The translations under genes were made by a program, and so were the position numbers. Shown piece after piece: positions 16,750 through 25,192 of a stretch of 64,000 nt of DNA. Positions within the stretch are counted from its first letter, which is position 1; each line of letters begins with the position of its first letter. The notes beneath the pieces are model-generated. The model had not been told where the DNA came from, searched no databases, and was given only the letters and a program-made list of their open reading frames with translations. The DNA comes from Streptomyces sp. TP-A0356 (GTDB lineage Bacteria > Actinomycetota > Actinomycetes > Streptomycetales > Streptomycetaceae), in NCBI RefSeq assembly GCF_001417775.1, contig NZ_BBZJ01000014.1, forward strand, positions 186,001 to 250,000. Direction: 5' to 3'.

Positions 16750-16938
16750 TCACAGATGGTGGGGCGGCTTCTCGTCGAGGAAGCGCGCCAGATCGGCGGC
16801 GCTGTCGCCGGTGGGCCGCTCGCCCCATCCCTGGTCCGTGTCGTCCGAGGACTGCCGGTTCAGCGGGTCGTCGAAGACCAGGGCGTCCTTGGGATCGGGC
16901 TTCTGATCACGCGGCTCTCGGGCGGGGGTGGTGCTCAT
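16750..16938 (-). CDS. Small acidic protein, 62 residues
   Basis: Sequence begins MSTTPAREPRDQKPDPKDALVF and ends DLARFLDEKPPHHL. It is hydrophilic and acidic, with no membrane segment, and resembles short unnamed proteins seen across Streptomyces. GGAGG lies just 1 nt before the ATG at 16938, too close for a normal ribosome site. TACGCT 6 nt before the ATG instead suggests a leaderless message. Function unknown. A much longer open frame running upstream on this strand (to 19908) is only the shadow of genes on the other strand. Confidence 0.6.
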   Translation of the reverse strand: MSTTPAREPRDQKPDPKDALVFDDPLNRQSSDDTDQGWGERPTGDSAADLARFLDEKPPHHL

Positions 16939-17097
16939 GCCTCCAGCGTACGTCCGCGTCCGCGGCGGCCGGGGCCGCGGCGCCGGAGCCTCCGGGCGCC
17001 CGGCGCACGCGGCACCGGTGGTCACGGCAGTGACACCGACGGCGCGGATCGTCGCACGAGAGGTCGCGACCGGCGGGTGGCCAAGGATCATGAGTGC

Positions 17098-18144
17098 ATG
17101 ACGGTTGACGCTCTGACAGATGTCATGGGGCTGCGTGTGGGGCATGCCACACGAATCGGGGACGGCCGGCTCACCGGCACCACGGTGGTGCTCGCCCCCG
17201 AGGGCGGTGCGGTCGCGGCGGTGGACGTGCGCGGCGGCGGTCCCGGCACGAAGGAGACCGACGCCCTCGATCCGCGCAACGTGGTGCAGAGGGTCGAAGC
17301 GGTCGTCCTGACGGGGGGCAGCGCATACGGGCTCGACTCGGCGTCGGGCGTGATGGCCTGGCTGGAGGAGCGGGGCCGCGGGGTACGGGTCGGCCCGGAA
17401 CCGACGCACGTGGTGCCGGTCGTGCCCGCCGCCTGCATCTTCGACCTCGGACGCGGCGGCGACTTCGGGGCCCGGCCGGACGCGGCCCTCGGCCGGGCCG
17501 CGGTCGAGGCGGCCGCCGCGAGCGAACCGGGCACGCCCGTGGCGCAGGGCTGCGTGGGCGCGGGCACGGGAGCGACGGTCGGCGCGCTCAAGGGCGGGGT
17601 CGGGACCGCGAGTGCGGTGCTCGACTCGGGGATCACGGTGGGCGCACTGGTCGTGTGCAACGCGGCGGGCTCGGCGGTCGACCCGGCTACGGGCGTCCTG
17701 TACGGGGAGATGTTCCAGGGCCGGGTCGACTACCCGGCGCCCGAGGTGCACCGGGCCGCGCAGCGGCAACTCGCCGAGGTGGCGGCCGGATACACGCCCC
17801 CCGCGCTGAACACGACCCTCGCGGTCGTGGCGACCGACGCCGACCTCACCAAGGCACAGGCGCAGAAGCTGGCCGGGGTGGCGCACGACGGCTTCGCGCG
17901 CGCCGTGCGGCCGGTGCATCTGCTCAACGACGGGGACACGGTGTTCGCGCTGGCGACCGGTGCGCGTCCGCTCGCCTCCACGGGCCCCCTCGCGCTCAAC
18001 GAGGTGCTGGCGGCAGGCGCGGACCTCGTCACGCGCGCGATCGTACGGGCGGTGCGCGCCGCCGGGTCGGTGGACGGGCCGGGCGGGGCGTGGCCGTCGT
18101 ACGAGCAGCTGTACGGGGGCCGTTGGGCGCCCGAGGGCGGGTGA
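17098..18144 (+). CDS. P1-family (DmpA/BapA-type) peptidase
   Basis: A 348-residue P1-family N-terminal-nucleophile peptidase. The N-terminal signature is DVMGLRVGHATRIGDGRLTGTT, then VVLTGGSAYGLDSASGVMAWLEE and GCVGAGTGATVGALKGG. The self-cleavage site is in PPALNTTLAVVATDADL, with the nucleophile probably Thr239 after Asn238. Relatives are aminopeptidases or beta-peptidyl hydrolases that cut themselves into two chains. ATG 17098 is preceded by AAGGA at 10 nt; upstream in-frame sequence is Arg-rich noise. Many members use Ser or Gly-Ser at the cleavage point, so the Thr assignment is an inference. Confidence 0.88.
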   Translation: MTVDALTDVMGLRVGHATRIGDGRLTGTTVVLAPEGGAVAAVDVRGGGPGTKETDALDPRNVVQRVEAVVLTGGSAYGLDSASGVMAWLEERGRGVRVGPEPTHVVPVVPAACIFDLGRGGDFGARPDAALGRAAVEAAAASEPGTPVAQGCVGAGTGATVGALKGGVGTASAVLDSGITVGALVVCNAAGSAVDPATGVLYGEMFQGRVDYPAPEVHRAAQRQLAEVAAGYTPPALNTTLAVVATDADLTKAQAQKLAGVAHDGFARAVRPVHLLNDGDTVFALATGARPLASTGPLALNEVLAAGADLVTRAIVRAVRAAGSVDGPGGAWPSYEQLYGGRWAPEGG

Positions 18145-18267
18145 TTGTCCCGGTTCTGTCACATGAGGGCGTTTCACCGCTAGGGAGGGGAACCCCCCTT
18201 CACGACCTTCGCTCTCTCTCCACGTATGTGAGACGGGATCACCCAGCACAACGACTTGGAGAAGCCA

Positions 18268-19485
18268 GTGACAACGCCGGACATGCGAGCGCGGCGCGCG
18301 CTGGGGGCCTGTGCCGCCCTGATGGTCGGCGCCCTGACCCTCACCGCCTGCGGCGGCAGCGCCAACGCCGACAACGCCAAGGGCGGAAAGGACTCCCGGA
18401 CCAAGACCTCCACCGCCAGGATCACCATCTCCGCGAAGGACGGTTCGACCGACGCGTCGATCAACGCGACCGGGGTGAAGGTCAGCGACGGCAAGCTGAC
18501 CGAGGTGAAGATGACGGTGGCGGGGGCGGGCACGGCCGTCGCCGGGGAGATCTCCGCGGACGGCACGTCCTGGAAGCCCGACAGGCAGCTGGAGCGCGGC
18601 ACCAAGTACGAGATCTCGGCCACCGCCAAGGACGTGAACAACCATGTGGCGGCCGCCAACTCCATCTTCACGACGGTCACCTCGGCCAACAGCTTCATCG
18701 GGACCTACGCGCCCGACAACGGATCGACGGTGGGCGTCGGGATGCCGGTGTCCTTCACCTTCGACAAGGCGATCACGAACAAGAAGGCCGTCCAGTCGCA
18801 CATCACGGTGACCTCCAGCAGCGGGCAGCAGGTCGTGGGCCACTGGTTCGGGACACGGCGGCTGGACTTCAGGCCCGAGGAGTACTGGAAGGCCGGCTCC
18901 AAGGTCACCATGAAGATCGATCTGGACGGGGTTCAGGGCACGAACGGCGTCCATGGTGTGCAGAAGAAGACCGTCACCTTCACCGTCGGGCGCTCCCAGG
19001 TCTCCACGGTGGACGTCGACACGCAGACCATGACGGTCGTGCGGGACGGCAAGACGCTCCGGACGGTCCCGATCTCGGCGGGCAGCCCGCAGCACACCAC
19101 GTACAACGGGCAGATGGTGATCTCCGAGAAGTTCGTGCAGACCCGCATGAACAGCCAGACGGTCGGTCTCGGCGGCGAGTACGACATCCCGGACGTGCCG
19201 CATGCCATGCGGCTGACCACCTCCGGGACGTTCATCCACGGCAACTACTGGTACAACAAGGGCAACCCGCCCTTCGGCCGCCAGGGCACCAGCCACGGCT
19301 GTGTGGGGCTCGCGGACGTGCAGGGCGCGCAGGGCGACACGAGCGCCAAGTGGTTCTACGACAACACGCTCATCGGCGACATCGTGATCGTCAAGAACTC
19401 CCCCGACAAGACGGTCTCGCCGGACAACGGCCTCAACGGCTGGAACGTTCCGTGGAGCGAGTGGACCTCCGGAAGTGCCCTCTGA
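18268..19485 (+). CDS. Lipoprotein L,D-transpeptidase (YkuD)
   Basis: 405 residues. A lipoprotein signal peptide ends LTLTAC with the lipidated Cys at residue 28. An Ala/Thr-rich spacer and two Ig-like domains (about 50-265) follow, then the YkuD catalytic domain with IHGNYWYNKG and GTSHGCVGL, where the Cys is the acyl-enzyme nucleophile. It forms 3-3 cross-links in peptidoglycan outside the membrane, as in the mycobacterial LdtMt2 layout. GTG 18268 with GGAG at 6 nt is preferred over TTG 18256. The gene is followed by a strong terminator. Confidence 0.93.
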   Translation: MTTPDMRARRALGACAALMVGALTLTACGGSANADNAKGGKDSRTKTSTARITISAKDGSTDASINATGVKVSDGKLTEVKMTVAGAGTAVAGEISADGTSWKPDRQLERGTKYEISATAKDVNNHVAAANSIFTTVTSANSFIGTYAPDNGSTVGVGMPVSFTFDKAITNKKAVQSHITVTSSSGQQVVGHWFGTRRLDFRPEEYWKAGSKVTMKIDLDGVQGTNGVHGVQKKTVTFTVGRSQVSTVDVDTQTMTVVRDGKTLRTVPISAGSPQHTTYNGQMVISEKFVQTRMNSQTVGLGGEYDIPDVPHAMRLTTSGTFIHGNYWYNKGNPPFGRQGTSHGCVGLADVQGAQGDTSAKWFYDNTLIGDIVIVKNSPDKTVSPDNGLNGWNVPWSEWTSGSAL

Positions 19486-19507
19486 CCAGGGCCGTCTGAC
19501 GATCGAT

Positions 19508-19545
19508 CGGGCCGCGCGGGAACTCTCCGCGCGGCCCGTCCGTTT
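19508..19545 (+). terminator. Intrinsic terminator after the L,D-transpeptidase
   Basis: The stem CGGGCCGCGCGG (19508-19519) pairs with CCGCGCGGCCCG (19527-19538) across a 7-nt loop, followed by TCCGTTTT. It is one of the few hairpins here with a T-run. Confidence 0.88.
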
Positions 19546-19642
19546 TCCCACCGTACGTTTTCTCGGTTCCCGGACATGATGTCCGACCGAGGGGCTACGG
19601 TATGCACCCACAAGGTGACATGCAGCAACGCCGGGAGAGACC

Positions 19643-20392
19643 TTGAGCGTTCCGTACGAGACGGCAGCGCACGAGCCAGCCGAGTCGCCGGAGTCTCCGG
19701 AGGAGCACCTCGCGCGGCTCCTGGGCCGCGCCCTGAACTCCTTCGAGCTGCCCGACGAGACGATCGGGCAGCTCGACTGTGCGCTGGCACACGACAGTTC
19801 GCTGCACTCCGCGCACCACAGCGCGGGGCTGCACCGGGAGACGTACCGGCACACATGGCTGCTCGCCGACGGCTGCGCGGTCACCCTGTGGGAGCTCGTC
19901 CACAACACGGGACCAGACGGTCACCTGGAGCACGAGGTGTACGTCGACGAGCAGGAACTGCGCGCCGCCACCGCCCGGCTCCCGCTCCCGGCGGACGCGC
20001 CCGACTTCGAACTGCCCGTGCTGGTCCAGCTGTCACCCGTCCCCAAGCCCCGCCACGCGTACGTGCCCGACGATTCGGCGGACCACGCACGCCGGCTGCT
20101 GCGCCGCGCGGAGAACCCGGACCGGCCGGGCGCGGACCTGGCGACGTTACTGCTGCGCTCGGCGTTCGCGCACGAGATCACACAGTCCTTCGGGCACCCG
20201 CGCCGGACCGCTCAGACGGGCTTGTGCTTCTCGCTCTACGAGCACGCGTTCCTGCTGCGGGACGGCCGGGAACTGTCGCTGTGGGAGGTCGAGCACACGG
20301 CGACGTCGGACGGACGGCACATGTGCGAGGTGTACGCGACCGAGGAGGCCGCGCGCGAGGCGATGGAACGGCGGGCGACGGCCCTCGGCTGA
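19643..20392 (+). CDS. DUF6227-like protein with an internal duplication and a TTA codon
   Basis: A 249-residue soluble protein found, as I recall, mainly in Streptomyces. Two similar halves can be seen: LLGRALNSFELPDETI...YRHTWLLADGCAVTLWELVHNT...EVYVDEQE and LLRSAFAHEITQSFG...YEHAFLLRDGRELSLWEVEHTA...EVYATEEA. This implies an internal duplication of about 100 residues. Function unknown. Codon 169 (20147-20149) is TTA, so translation should depend on the bldA tRNA and thus on development. The start is TTG 19643, with GGGAGAG upstream. The DUF number is from memory. Confidence 0.7.
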   Translation: MSVPYETAAHEPAESPESPEEHLARLLGRALNSFELPDETIGQLDCALAHDSSLHSAHHSAGLHRETYRHTWLLADGCAVTLWELVHNTGPDGHLEHEVYVDEQELRAATARLPLPADAPDFELPVLVQLSPVPKPRHAYVPDDSADHARRLLRRAENPDRPGADLATLLLRSAFAHEITQSFGHPRRTAQTGLCFSLYEHAFLLRDGRELSLWEVEHTATSDGRHMCEVYATEEAAREAMERRATALG

Positions 20393-20410
20393 CACCGGGA
20401 GACGCCCCGG

Positions 20411-20665
20411 TCAGCAGCGACGGTCTCCGAACTGCCGTACAAGGCCCGCGAAGGCGTCGCGTTCGGCCGGTGTGAGTTCGACGGACTCCAGGTCCGGGCG
20501 GGCCTGCCGCTGCCGGGGCAGGGCCCCGAGCAAGGGGCCATGACGCCGGACCGTGTCCTCGAAGCGGCGTCGGCGCAGAACGCGGCCCAGGCAGACGATC
20601 CAGACGGTGACCGCCAGGAGGACGGGCGCACCCAGCAGCTGGAAGGTCGACACGTGCGCAGGCAT
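20411..20665 (-). CDS. Small single-pass membrane protein
   Basis: 84 residues from ATG 20665 (MPAHVSTFQLLG). One membrane helix (LLGAPVLLAVTVWIVCLGRVL, about 10-30) is followed by RRRRF and a basic/acidic cytoplasmic tail ending QFGDRRC. An in-frame TTG/ATG a few codons upstream is possible. No domain is recognised. It converges with the DUF6227 gene with only 18 bp between them. Confidence 0.6.
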   Translation of the reverse strand: MPAHVSTFQLLGAPVLLAVTVWIVCLGRVLRRRRFEDTVRRHGPLLGALPRQRQARPDLESVELTPAERDAFAGLVRQFGDRRC

Positions 20666-20861
20666 GCTCCCAGTAGACAACATGATCCGGGCCTTCGGCC
20701 CGGACCGTGACGTATCTCGCAGGTGCGACGAGTGCGGCGAAGAGGTCACAGCGGCCGTAACGAGGGCATCCGGACCGCTGTTGGGACTGCCCCTCGGGTC
20801 GGCCGCGGCTCCCGAGGCGACCCGCACACGGCCGACGCGGGCGTCCGCCCCTGACATGCCT

Positions 20862-20891
20862 CGGCCGCAACCCTCACCGGGGTTGCGGCCG
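20862..20891 (-). terminator. Terminator of the fructose operon
   Basis: A 12-bp perfect stem CGGCCGCAACCC/GGGTTGCGGCCG with a 6-nt loop, 22 bp beyond the fruA stop. Confidence 0.85.
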
Positions 20892-20913
20892 ACGCACGGT
20901 CTGACGTGCTCCG

Positions 20914-23034
20914 TCAGGCGGCGACCGGCTGCTTGGAGCCGCTCCGGGCCGCTGTCGCCGCTCCCGCGGCCTCATTGGCGAGGCCTTCCGGGCTCTGCCT
21001 GCGCATGCCCTTCAGGACCACCACCAGGGCCGTGGTCACGCACACGCCGGCGGCGATGGCGACCAGGTAGAGAAGCGGGTTGCCGATCAGCGGGACCACG
21101 AAGATGCCGCCGTGCGGGGCGCGCAGGGTCGCGCCGAAGGCCATCGACAGGGCACCGGTGATCGCGCCGCCGACCATCGACGAGGGGATGACGCGCAGCG
21201 GGTCGGCCGCCGCGAACGGGATCGCGCCCTCGGAGATGAAGGAGGCACCCAGCACCCAGGCGGCCTTGCCGTTCTCGCGCTCGGTCTGCGTGAACAGCCT
21301 GCCGCGGACCGTCGTGGCCAGGGCCATCGCCAGCGGCGGGACCATGCCGGCGGCCATCACCGCGGCCATGATCTTCATCGCCGAGTCGCTCGGGGTGGAG
21401 ACCGCGATGCCGGCGGTGGCGAAGGTGTACGCGACCTTGTTGACCGGGCCGCCGAGGTCGAAGCACATCATCAGACCGAGCAGCGCGCCGAGCAGGACGG
21501 CGTTGGCGCCGGTGAGCCCGTTCAGCCAGTCGGTCAGGCCCTTCTGCGCGGACGCGATGGGCTTTCCGACGACCACGAACATCAGGAACCCGACGACCGC
21601 CGAGGAGATCAGCGGGATCACCACCACCGGCATGATGCCGCGCAACGCCGCGGGGATCCTGACCTTCTGGATCGCCATCACCACACCACCGGCGAGGAGA
21701 CCGGCGACCAGACCGCCGAGGAAGCCCGCGTTGATGGTGAGGGCGATCGAGCCGCCGACGAAGCCGGGCACGAGACCGGGGCGGTCCGCCATGCCGTAGG
21801 CGATGTAACCGGCCAGGACCGGGACCAGGAAGCCGAAGGACACCACGCCGATCTGGAAGAGCAGCGCGGCCCAGCTGTCCGCCTGGGTCCACAGGAAGTG
21901 GTCCATGACCGACGGCGCCTTGTTGATCTTGTAGCCACCGATCGCGAAGCCGACGGCGATGAGCAGACCGCCCGCGGCGACGAACGGGACCATGTAACTC
22001 ACCCCGGACATCAGCCACTTGCGCAGCTTGGTGCCGTAGCCCTCGCCGGAGTCACCGGCGCGCTCGACCGGCGTGCCCGGGGCGGCCGCCGCGGTCACCT
22101 CGCCGCGCGCGGCCTTGTCGCGCACCTCGGCGATCAGCTCGGCCGGGCGGTTGATGCCCGCCTTCACCCCGACGTCGACGGTCGGCTTGCTGGCGAAGCG
22201 GTCCTTGTCCCGCACGGGGACGTCATGCGCGAAGATCACACCGTCCGCCGCCTCGATCACGGCCGGGTCCAGCCGGGTGAAGCCGGCCGAGCCCTGCGTC
22301 TCGGCGACGACCTCGACACCCGCCTCGCGGCCCGCGTTCTCCAGCGACTCGGCGGCCATGTAGGTGTGCGCGATGCCGGTGGGGCAGGAGGTGACGACGA
22401 CGATACGGAACGGGTGCTCGGCAGCGGTGGCGCCCGGCGCCGGGGCGGCCGCGCCCTCGACGCGCGCGCCCGGCGCCGGGGCCGTGCCGTCCGCGGTGGC
22501 GTCGGAGGAGGCCGTTCCGGCCGACGCCACCGCGGAGTCCTCGGAGTCCTCGGGGCCCTCCGTCGCGGTCGCCGCCGCCGGGGCCGCCTGGGTCTCTTCC
22601 CCGCGGACGAGCGCGGCCGCGGCCGCCGGGTCGTCCACGGCCCGCAGGGCGGAGGTGAACTCGGCGTTCATCAACTGGCGGGCCAGGGACGACAGGATCG
22701 TGAGGTGCGCGTCGTCCGCGCCCGCCGGGGCGGCGATCAGGAAGATCAGGTCGGCCGGGCCGTCCGCCGCGCCGAAGTCGATGCCCCGCGCGCTGCGCCC
22801 GAAGGCCAGGGTCGGCTCGGTGACGTGCTCGCTGCGGCAGTGCGGGATACCGATGCCGCCGTCGAGACCGGTCGGCATCTGCGCCTCGCGGGCGGCCACG
22901 TCGGCGAGGAAGCCGTCCAGGTCGGTCACCCGGCCCTGGGCCACCATCCGCTCGGCGAGGGCACGTGCCGCCGCTTCCTTGGTGTCGGCGGACAGGTCGA
23001 GGTCGACCAGGTCCGCGTTGATCATCTCGCTCAT
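20914..23034 (-). CDS. fruA: PTS fructose transporter, fused EIIA-EIIB-EIIC
   Basis: A 706-residue fructose permease that phosphorylates fructose to fructose-1-phosphate during uptake. EIIA covers about 1-145, with the phospho-His at 65 (GIGIPHCRSEH). An Ala/Pro/Glu-rich linker runs 146-206. EIIB covers about 207-305, with the phospho-Cys at 217 (VVVTSCPTGIAHTY). EIIC has roughly nine membrane helices from about 335 on (GVSYMVPFVAAGGLLIA ... DLGGPVNKVAYTFA ... SEGAIPFAAADP). The start is ATG 23034. It follows fruK after 190 bp and should be cotranscribed with or co-regulated by fruR. Confidence 0.96.
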   Translation of the reverse strand: MSEMINADLVDLDLSADTKEAAARALAERMVAQGRVTDLDGFLADVAAREAQMPTGLDGGIGIPHCRSEHVTEPTLAFGRSARGIDFGAADGPADLIFLIAAPAGADDAHLTILSSLARQLMNAEFTSALRAVDDPAAAAALVRGEETQAAPAAATATEGPEDSEDSAVASAGTASSDATADGTAPAPGARVEGAAAPAPGATAAEHPFRIVVVTSCPTGIAHTYMAAESLENAGREAGVEVVAETQGSAGFTRLDPAVIEAADGVIFAHDVPVRDKDRFASKPTVDVGVKAGINRPAELIAEVRDKAARGEVTAAAAPGTPVERAGDSGEGYGTKLRKWLMSGVSYMVPFVAAGGLLIAVGFAIGGYKINKAPSVMDHFLWTQADSWAALLFQIGVVSFGFLVPVLAGYIAYGMADRPGLVPGFVGGSIALTINAGFLGGLVAGLLAGGVVMAIQKVRIPAALRGIMPVVVIPLISSAVVGFLMFVVVGKPIASAQKGLTDWLNGLTGANAVLLGALLGLMMCFDLGGPVNKVAYTFATAGIAVSTPSDSAMKIMAAVMAAGMVPPLAMALATTVRGRLFTQTERENGKAAWVLGASFISEGAIPFAAADPLRVIPSSMVGGAITGALSMAFGATLRAPHGGIFVVPLIGNPLLYLVAIAAGVCVTTALVVVLKGMRRQSPEGLANEAAGAATAARSGSKQPVAA

Positions 23035-23224
23035 CGCGGGCTCCTTCGCTCGCGTATCGCCCGGGAGTTGGGGTGGGCGGGGGTGGGGACGGGGGTGCAG
23101 TGAGGTGTTGCGGGGGTGACGCGAGGGCCGACGGGGCCGGGGACAGCCCGCCTTCCCATGGCCGTGGCGGGGTTGGGGAGGCCCCGCCGGGTGAGGGCCG
23201 GTTCGTGGGGTGCGGCGCGGGCGG

Positions 23225-24178
23225 TCATGACACCGGCTCCCTCAGCGCGCGGTCGACCGGGACCTTCGACGTGACCTTCACGGCGGCGAGGTCCAGGTCG
23301 GCCGGGGTCGGCATCACGCTGCCGGGAAGCTGGACCGCCGCCGCGCCGTGTGCGACGGCCGAGGCCAGGGCCTCCGGGCCGCTGCCGCCCGCGATCAGGA
23401 ACCCGGCGAGGGAGGAGTCGCCGGCGCCGACGTTGCTGCGCACGGCATCGACGCGCGCGCTGCCGAACCAGGTGCCCGCGTCCTCCACGAGCAGCTGCCC
23501 GTCCGCGCCGAGGCTGGCGAGCACGGCGCCCGCGCCCATCCCGCGCAGTTCCTCGGCCGCCTTGGCCGCGTCGCCCACGGTGGCGAGGGGGCGGCCGACG
23601 GCCTCCGCGAGCTCCTCGGCGTTCGGCTTCACCACGTCCGGGCGCTCGCGCAACGCCGCAACGAGCGCGGGCCCCGAGGTGTCGAGCGCGATCCGGGCGC
23701 CCGCGGCGTGGGCGCGGGCCACCAGGTCGGCGTACCAGGACGGGGCGAGGCCGCGCGGGAGGCTGCCGCAGCAGGTGATCCAGGTGGTGTCGGCCGCGCG
23801 GTACTGCGCGCGGACCGTCTCCAGGAGGAGTTCGGCCTCGGCGGCGGAGAGTTCGGGGCCGGGCGCGTTGATCTTGGTGAGGGTGCCGTCGGGCTCGGCG
23901 ACCGCGATGTTGGAGCGGGTGGCTCCGGCGACCGGGACGGGCGCGACCTCGATGCCCTGCGCATGGAGCAGATCGGCGACGAGCGCACCCGGCGCACCGC
24001 CCAGGGGCAGCACGGCGACCGTGCGCCGCCCGGCGGCCGCGACCGCGCGCGAGACGTTCACGCCCTTGCCGCCCGGGTCCATGCGTTCGCCGGTGGCCCG
24101 GATGACCTCGCCGCGGTCCAGGGACAGAACCTCGTACGTACGGTCGAGGGAAGGGTTCGGGGTGACGGTGAGAATCAT
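23225..24178 (-). CDS. fruK: 1-phosphofructokinase
   Basis: A 317-residue PfkB-family kinase that phosphorylates fructose-1-phosphate to fructose-1,6-bisphosphate. The N-terminus MILTVTPNPSLDRTYEV is typical of 1-PFK. Other motifs are GERMDPGGKGVNVSRAVAAAG (sugar binding), VKPNAEELAE and SNVGAGDSSLAGFL, containing the catalytic Asp of the GAGDS anion hole. ATG 24178 overlaps the fruR stop as ATGA, so the two are translationally coupled. Confidence 0.95.
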   Translation of the reverse strand: MILTVTPNPSLDRTYEVLSLDRGEVIRATGERMDPGGKGVNVSRAVAAAGRRTVAVLPLGGAPGALVADLLHAQGIEVAPVPVAGATRSNIAVAEPDGTLTKINAPGPELSAAEAELLLETVRAQYRAADTTWITCCGSLPRGLAPSWYADLVARAHAAGARIALDTSGPALVAALRERPDVVKPNAEELAEAVGRPLATVGDAAKAAEELRGMGAGAVLASLGADGQLLVEDAGTWFGSARVDAVRSNVGAGDSSLAGFLIAGGSGPEALASAVAHGAAAVQLPGSVMPTPADLDLAAVKVTSKVPVDRALREPVS

Positions 24179-24936
24179 GCGCGCACTACTTCCGTGCCGC
24201 CGCGTTCGATCGCGGTGGCGTCCTCGGGGCTCAACCCGCTGTCGGTGATCAGCAGGTCCACATCGCCGAGTTCGCCGAAGCGGGCGAAGTGCTCCTGGCC
24301 GTGCTTGGAGGAGTCGGCGAGCAGCACCACGCGGCGCGCGGCGCGGATCGCGGCGCGCTTGACGGCGGCCTCGGCGAGGTCGGGCGTGGTCAGTCCATGG
24401 TCTGCGGAGAAGCCGTTGGCGGCGATGAAGACGACGTCGGCACGGATCTCGCCGTATGCGCGCAGCGCCCAGGCGTCCACGGCGGCGCGCGTACGGTTCC
24501 GTACGCGCCCCCCGACCAGATGGAGCTGGATACCGGGGTGGTCCGCGAGGCGGGCCGCGATCGGCAGGCTGTGCGTGACGACGGTGAGCGCGGCGTCCAG
24601 GGGGATGTCCCCGGCCAGCCGGGCGACGGTCGAACCGGCGTCGAGGATCAACGTGCCCTCGCTCGGCAGCTCCGCGAGGGCCGCCTTCGCGATCCGGTCC
24701 TTCTCGTCGGCCGCGGTGGACTCCCGCTCCGCGAGGTCCGGTTCGAAGTCCAGGCGCCCGGCGGGTATCGCACCGCCGTGCACCCGGCGTACGAGGCCGG
24801 CCCGGTCCAGGGCCCTCAGATCGCGTCGGATCGTTTCGGCCGTGACCTGGAACTCCTCGGCCAGCGACACGACGTCCACCCGCCCGCCGTCACGGGCGAG
24901 CCGGAGGATCTCCTGCTGCCGCTCCGGTGCGTACAT
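24175..24936 (-). CDS. fruR: DeoR-family regulator of the fructose operon
   Basis: A 253-residue DeoR-type repressor. The N-terminal winged helix is YAPERQQEILRLARDGGRVDVVSLAEEFQVTAETIRRDLRALD, and the C-terminal sugar-phosphate sensor has the DeoRC signature ILDAGSTVARLAGDIP and VVHTHSLPIA-like VVTHSLPIAARL. It probably senses fructose-1-phosphate and represses its own operon. It is the first gene of fruR-fruK-fruA. The upstream spacer (24937-25020) holds TTTCGG/TTTACTTTT tracts within an outer 7-bp inverted repeat (24959-24965 and 25014-25020), a candidate promoter/operator. Confidence 0.92.
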   Translation of the reverse strand: MYAPERQQEILRLARDGGRVDVVSLAEEFQVTAETIRRDLRALDRAGLVRRVHGGAIPAGRLDFEPDLAERESTAADEKDRIAKAALAELPSEGTLILDAGSTVARLAGDIPLDAALTVVTHSLPIAARLADHPGIQLHLVGGRVRNRTRAAVDAWALRAYGEIRADVVFIAANGFSADHGLTTPDLAEAAVKRAAIRAARRVVLLADSSKHGQEHFARFGELGDVDLLITDSGLSPEDATAIERGGTEVVRA

Positions 24937-25065
24937 GTCCGTTCACCTCCGGCTCATGCCCGAACGTGTGGTTTCACTCGGAGGCTACGTCCGGATTTCC
25001 GAAAAGTAAACAGGTTCGGGCACCCGAGCGGACACAAACGGGCGACGGATCGGGGGCCCGCACAC

Positions 25066-25107
25066 CGGCGCCCGGCAGGCTCGCGAAACGCGAACCGCCG
25101 GGCGCCG
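25066..25107 (-). terminator. Two-tier hairpin downstream of the DHA2 MFS gene
   Basis: The 11-bp perfect arms CGGCGCCCGGC (25066-25076) and GCCGGGCGCCG (25097-25107) enclose a second small hairpin TCGCG-AAA-CGCGA (25081-25093). It lies about 85 bp after the MFS stop on the minus strand. Confidence 0.75.
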
Positions 25108-25121
25108 CCGACCACCGCTCA

Positions 25122-25189
25122 GGACACGAGCACCGATCCGGACACGAGCACCGCCCGCCCTGCGGGCACCGCTCGCGGGACACGAGCAC
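25122..25189 (-). repeat. Degenerate GGACACGAGCACCG repeats
   Basis: The 14-mer GGACACGAGCACCG occurs at 25122-25135 and 25140-25153, with a third partial copy at 25178-25189, directly after the MFS gene and before the terminator hairpin. Confidence 0.75.
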
Positions 25190-25192
25190 GAC

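Noticed and set aside
16750..19908. A 1052-codon open frame on the minus strand
   Set aside because: It is the high-GC shadow of the P1 peptidase and L,D-transpeptidase genes. Only its last 62 codons look like a real small protein.
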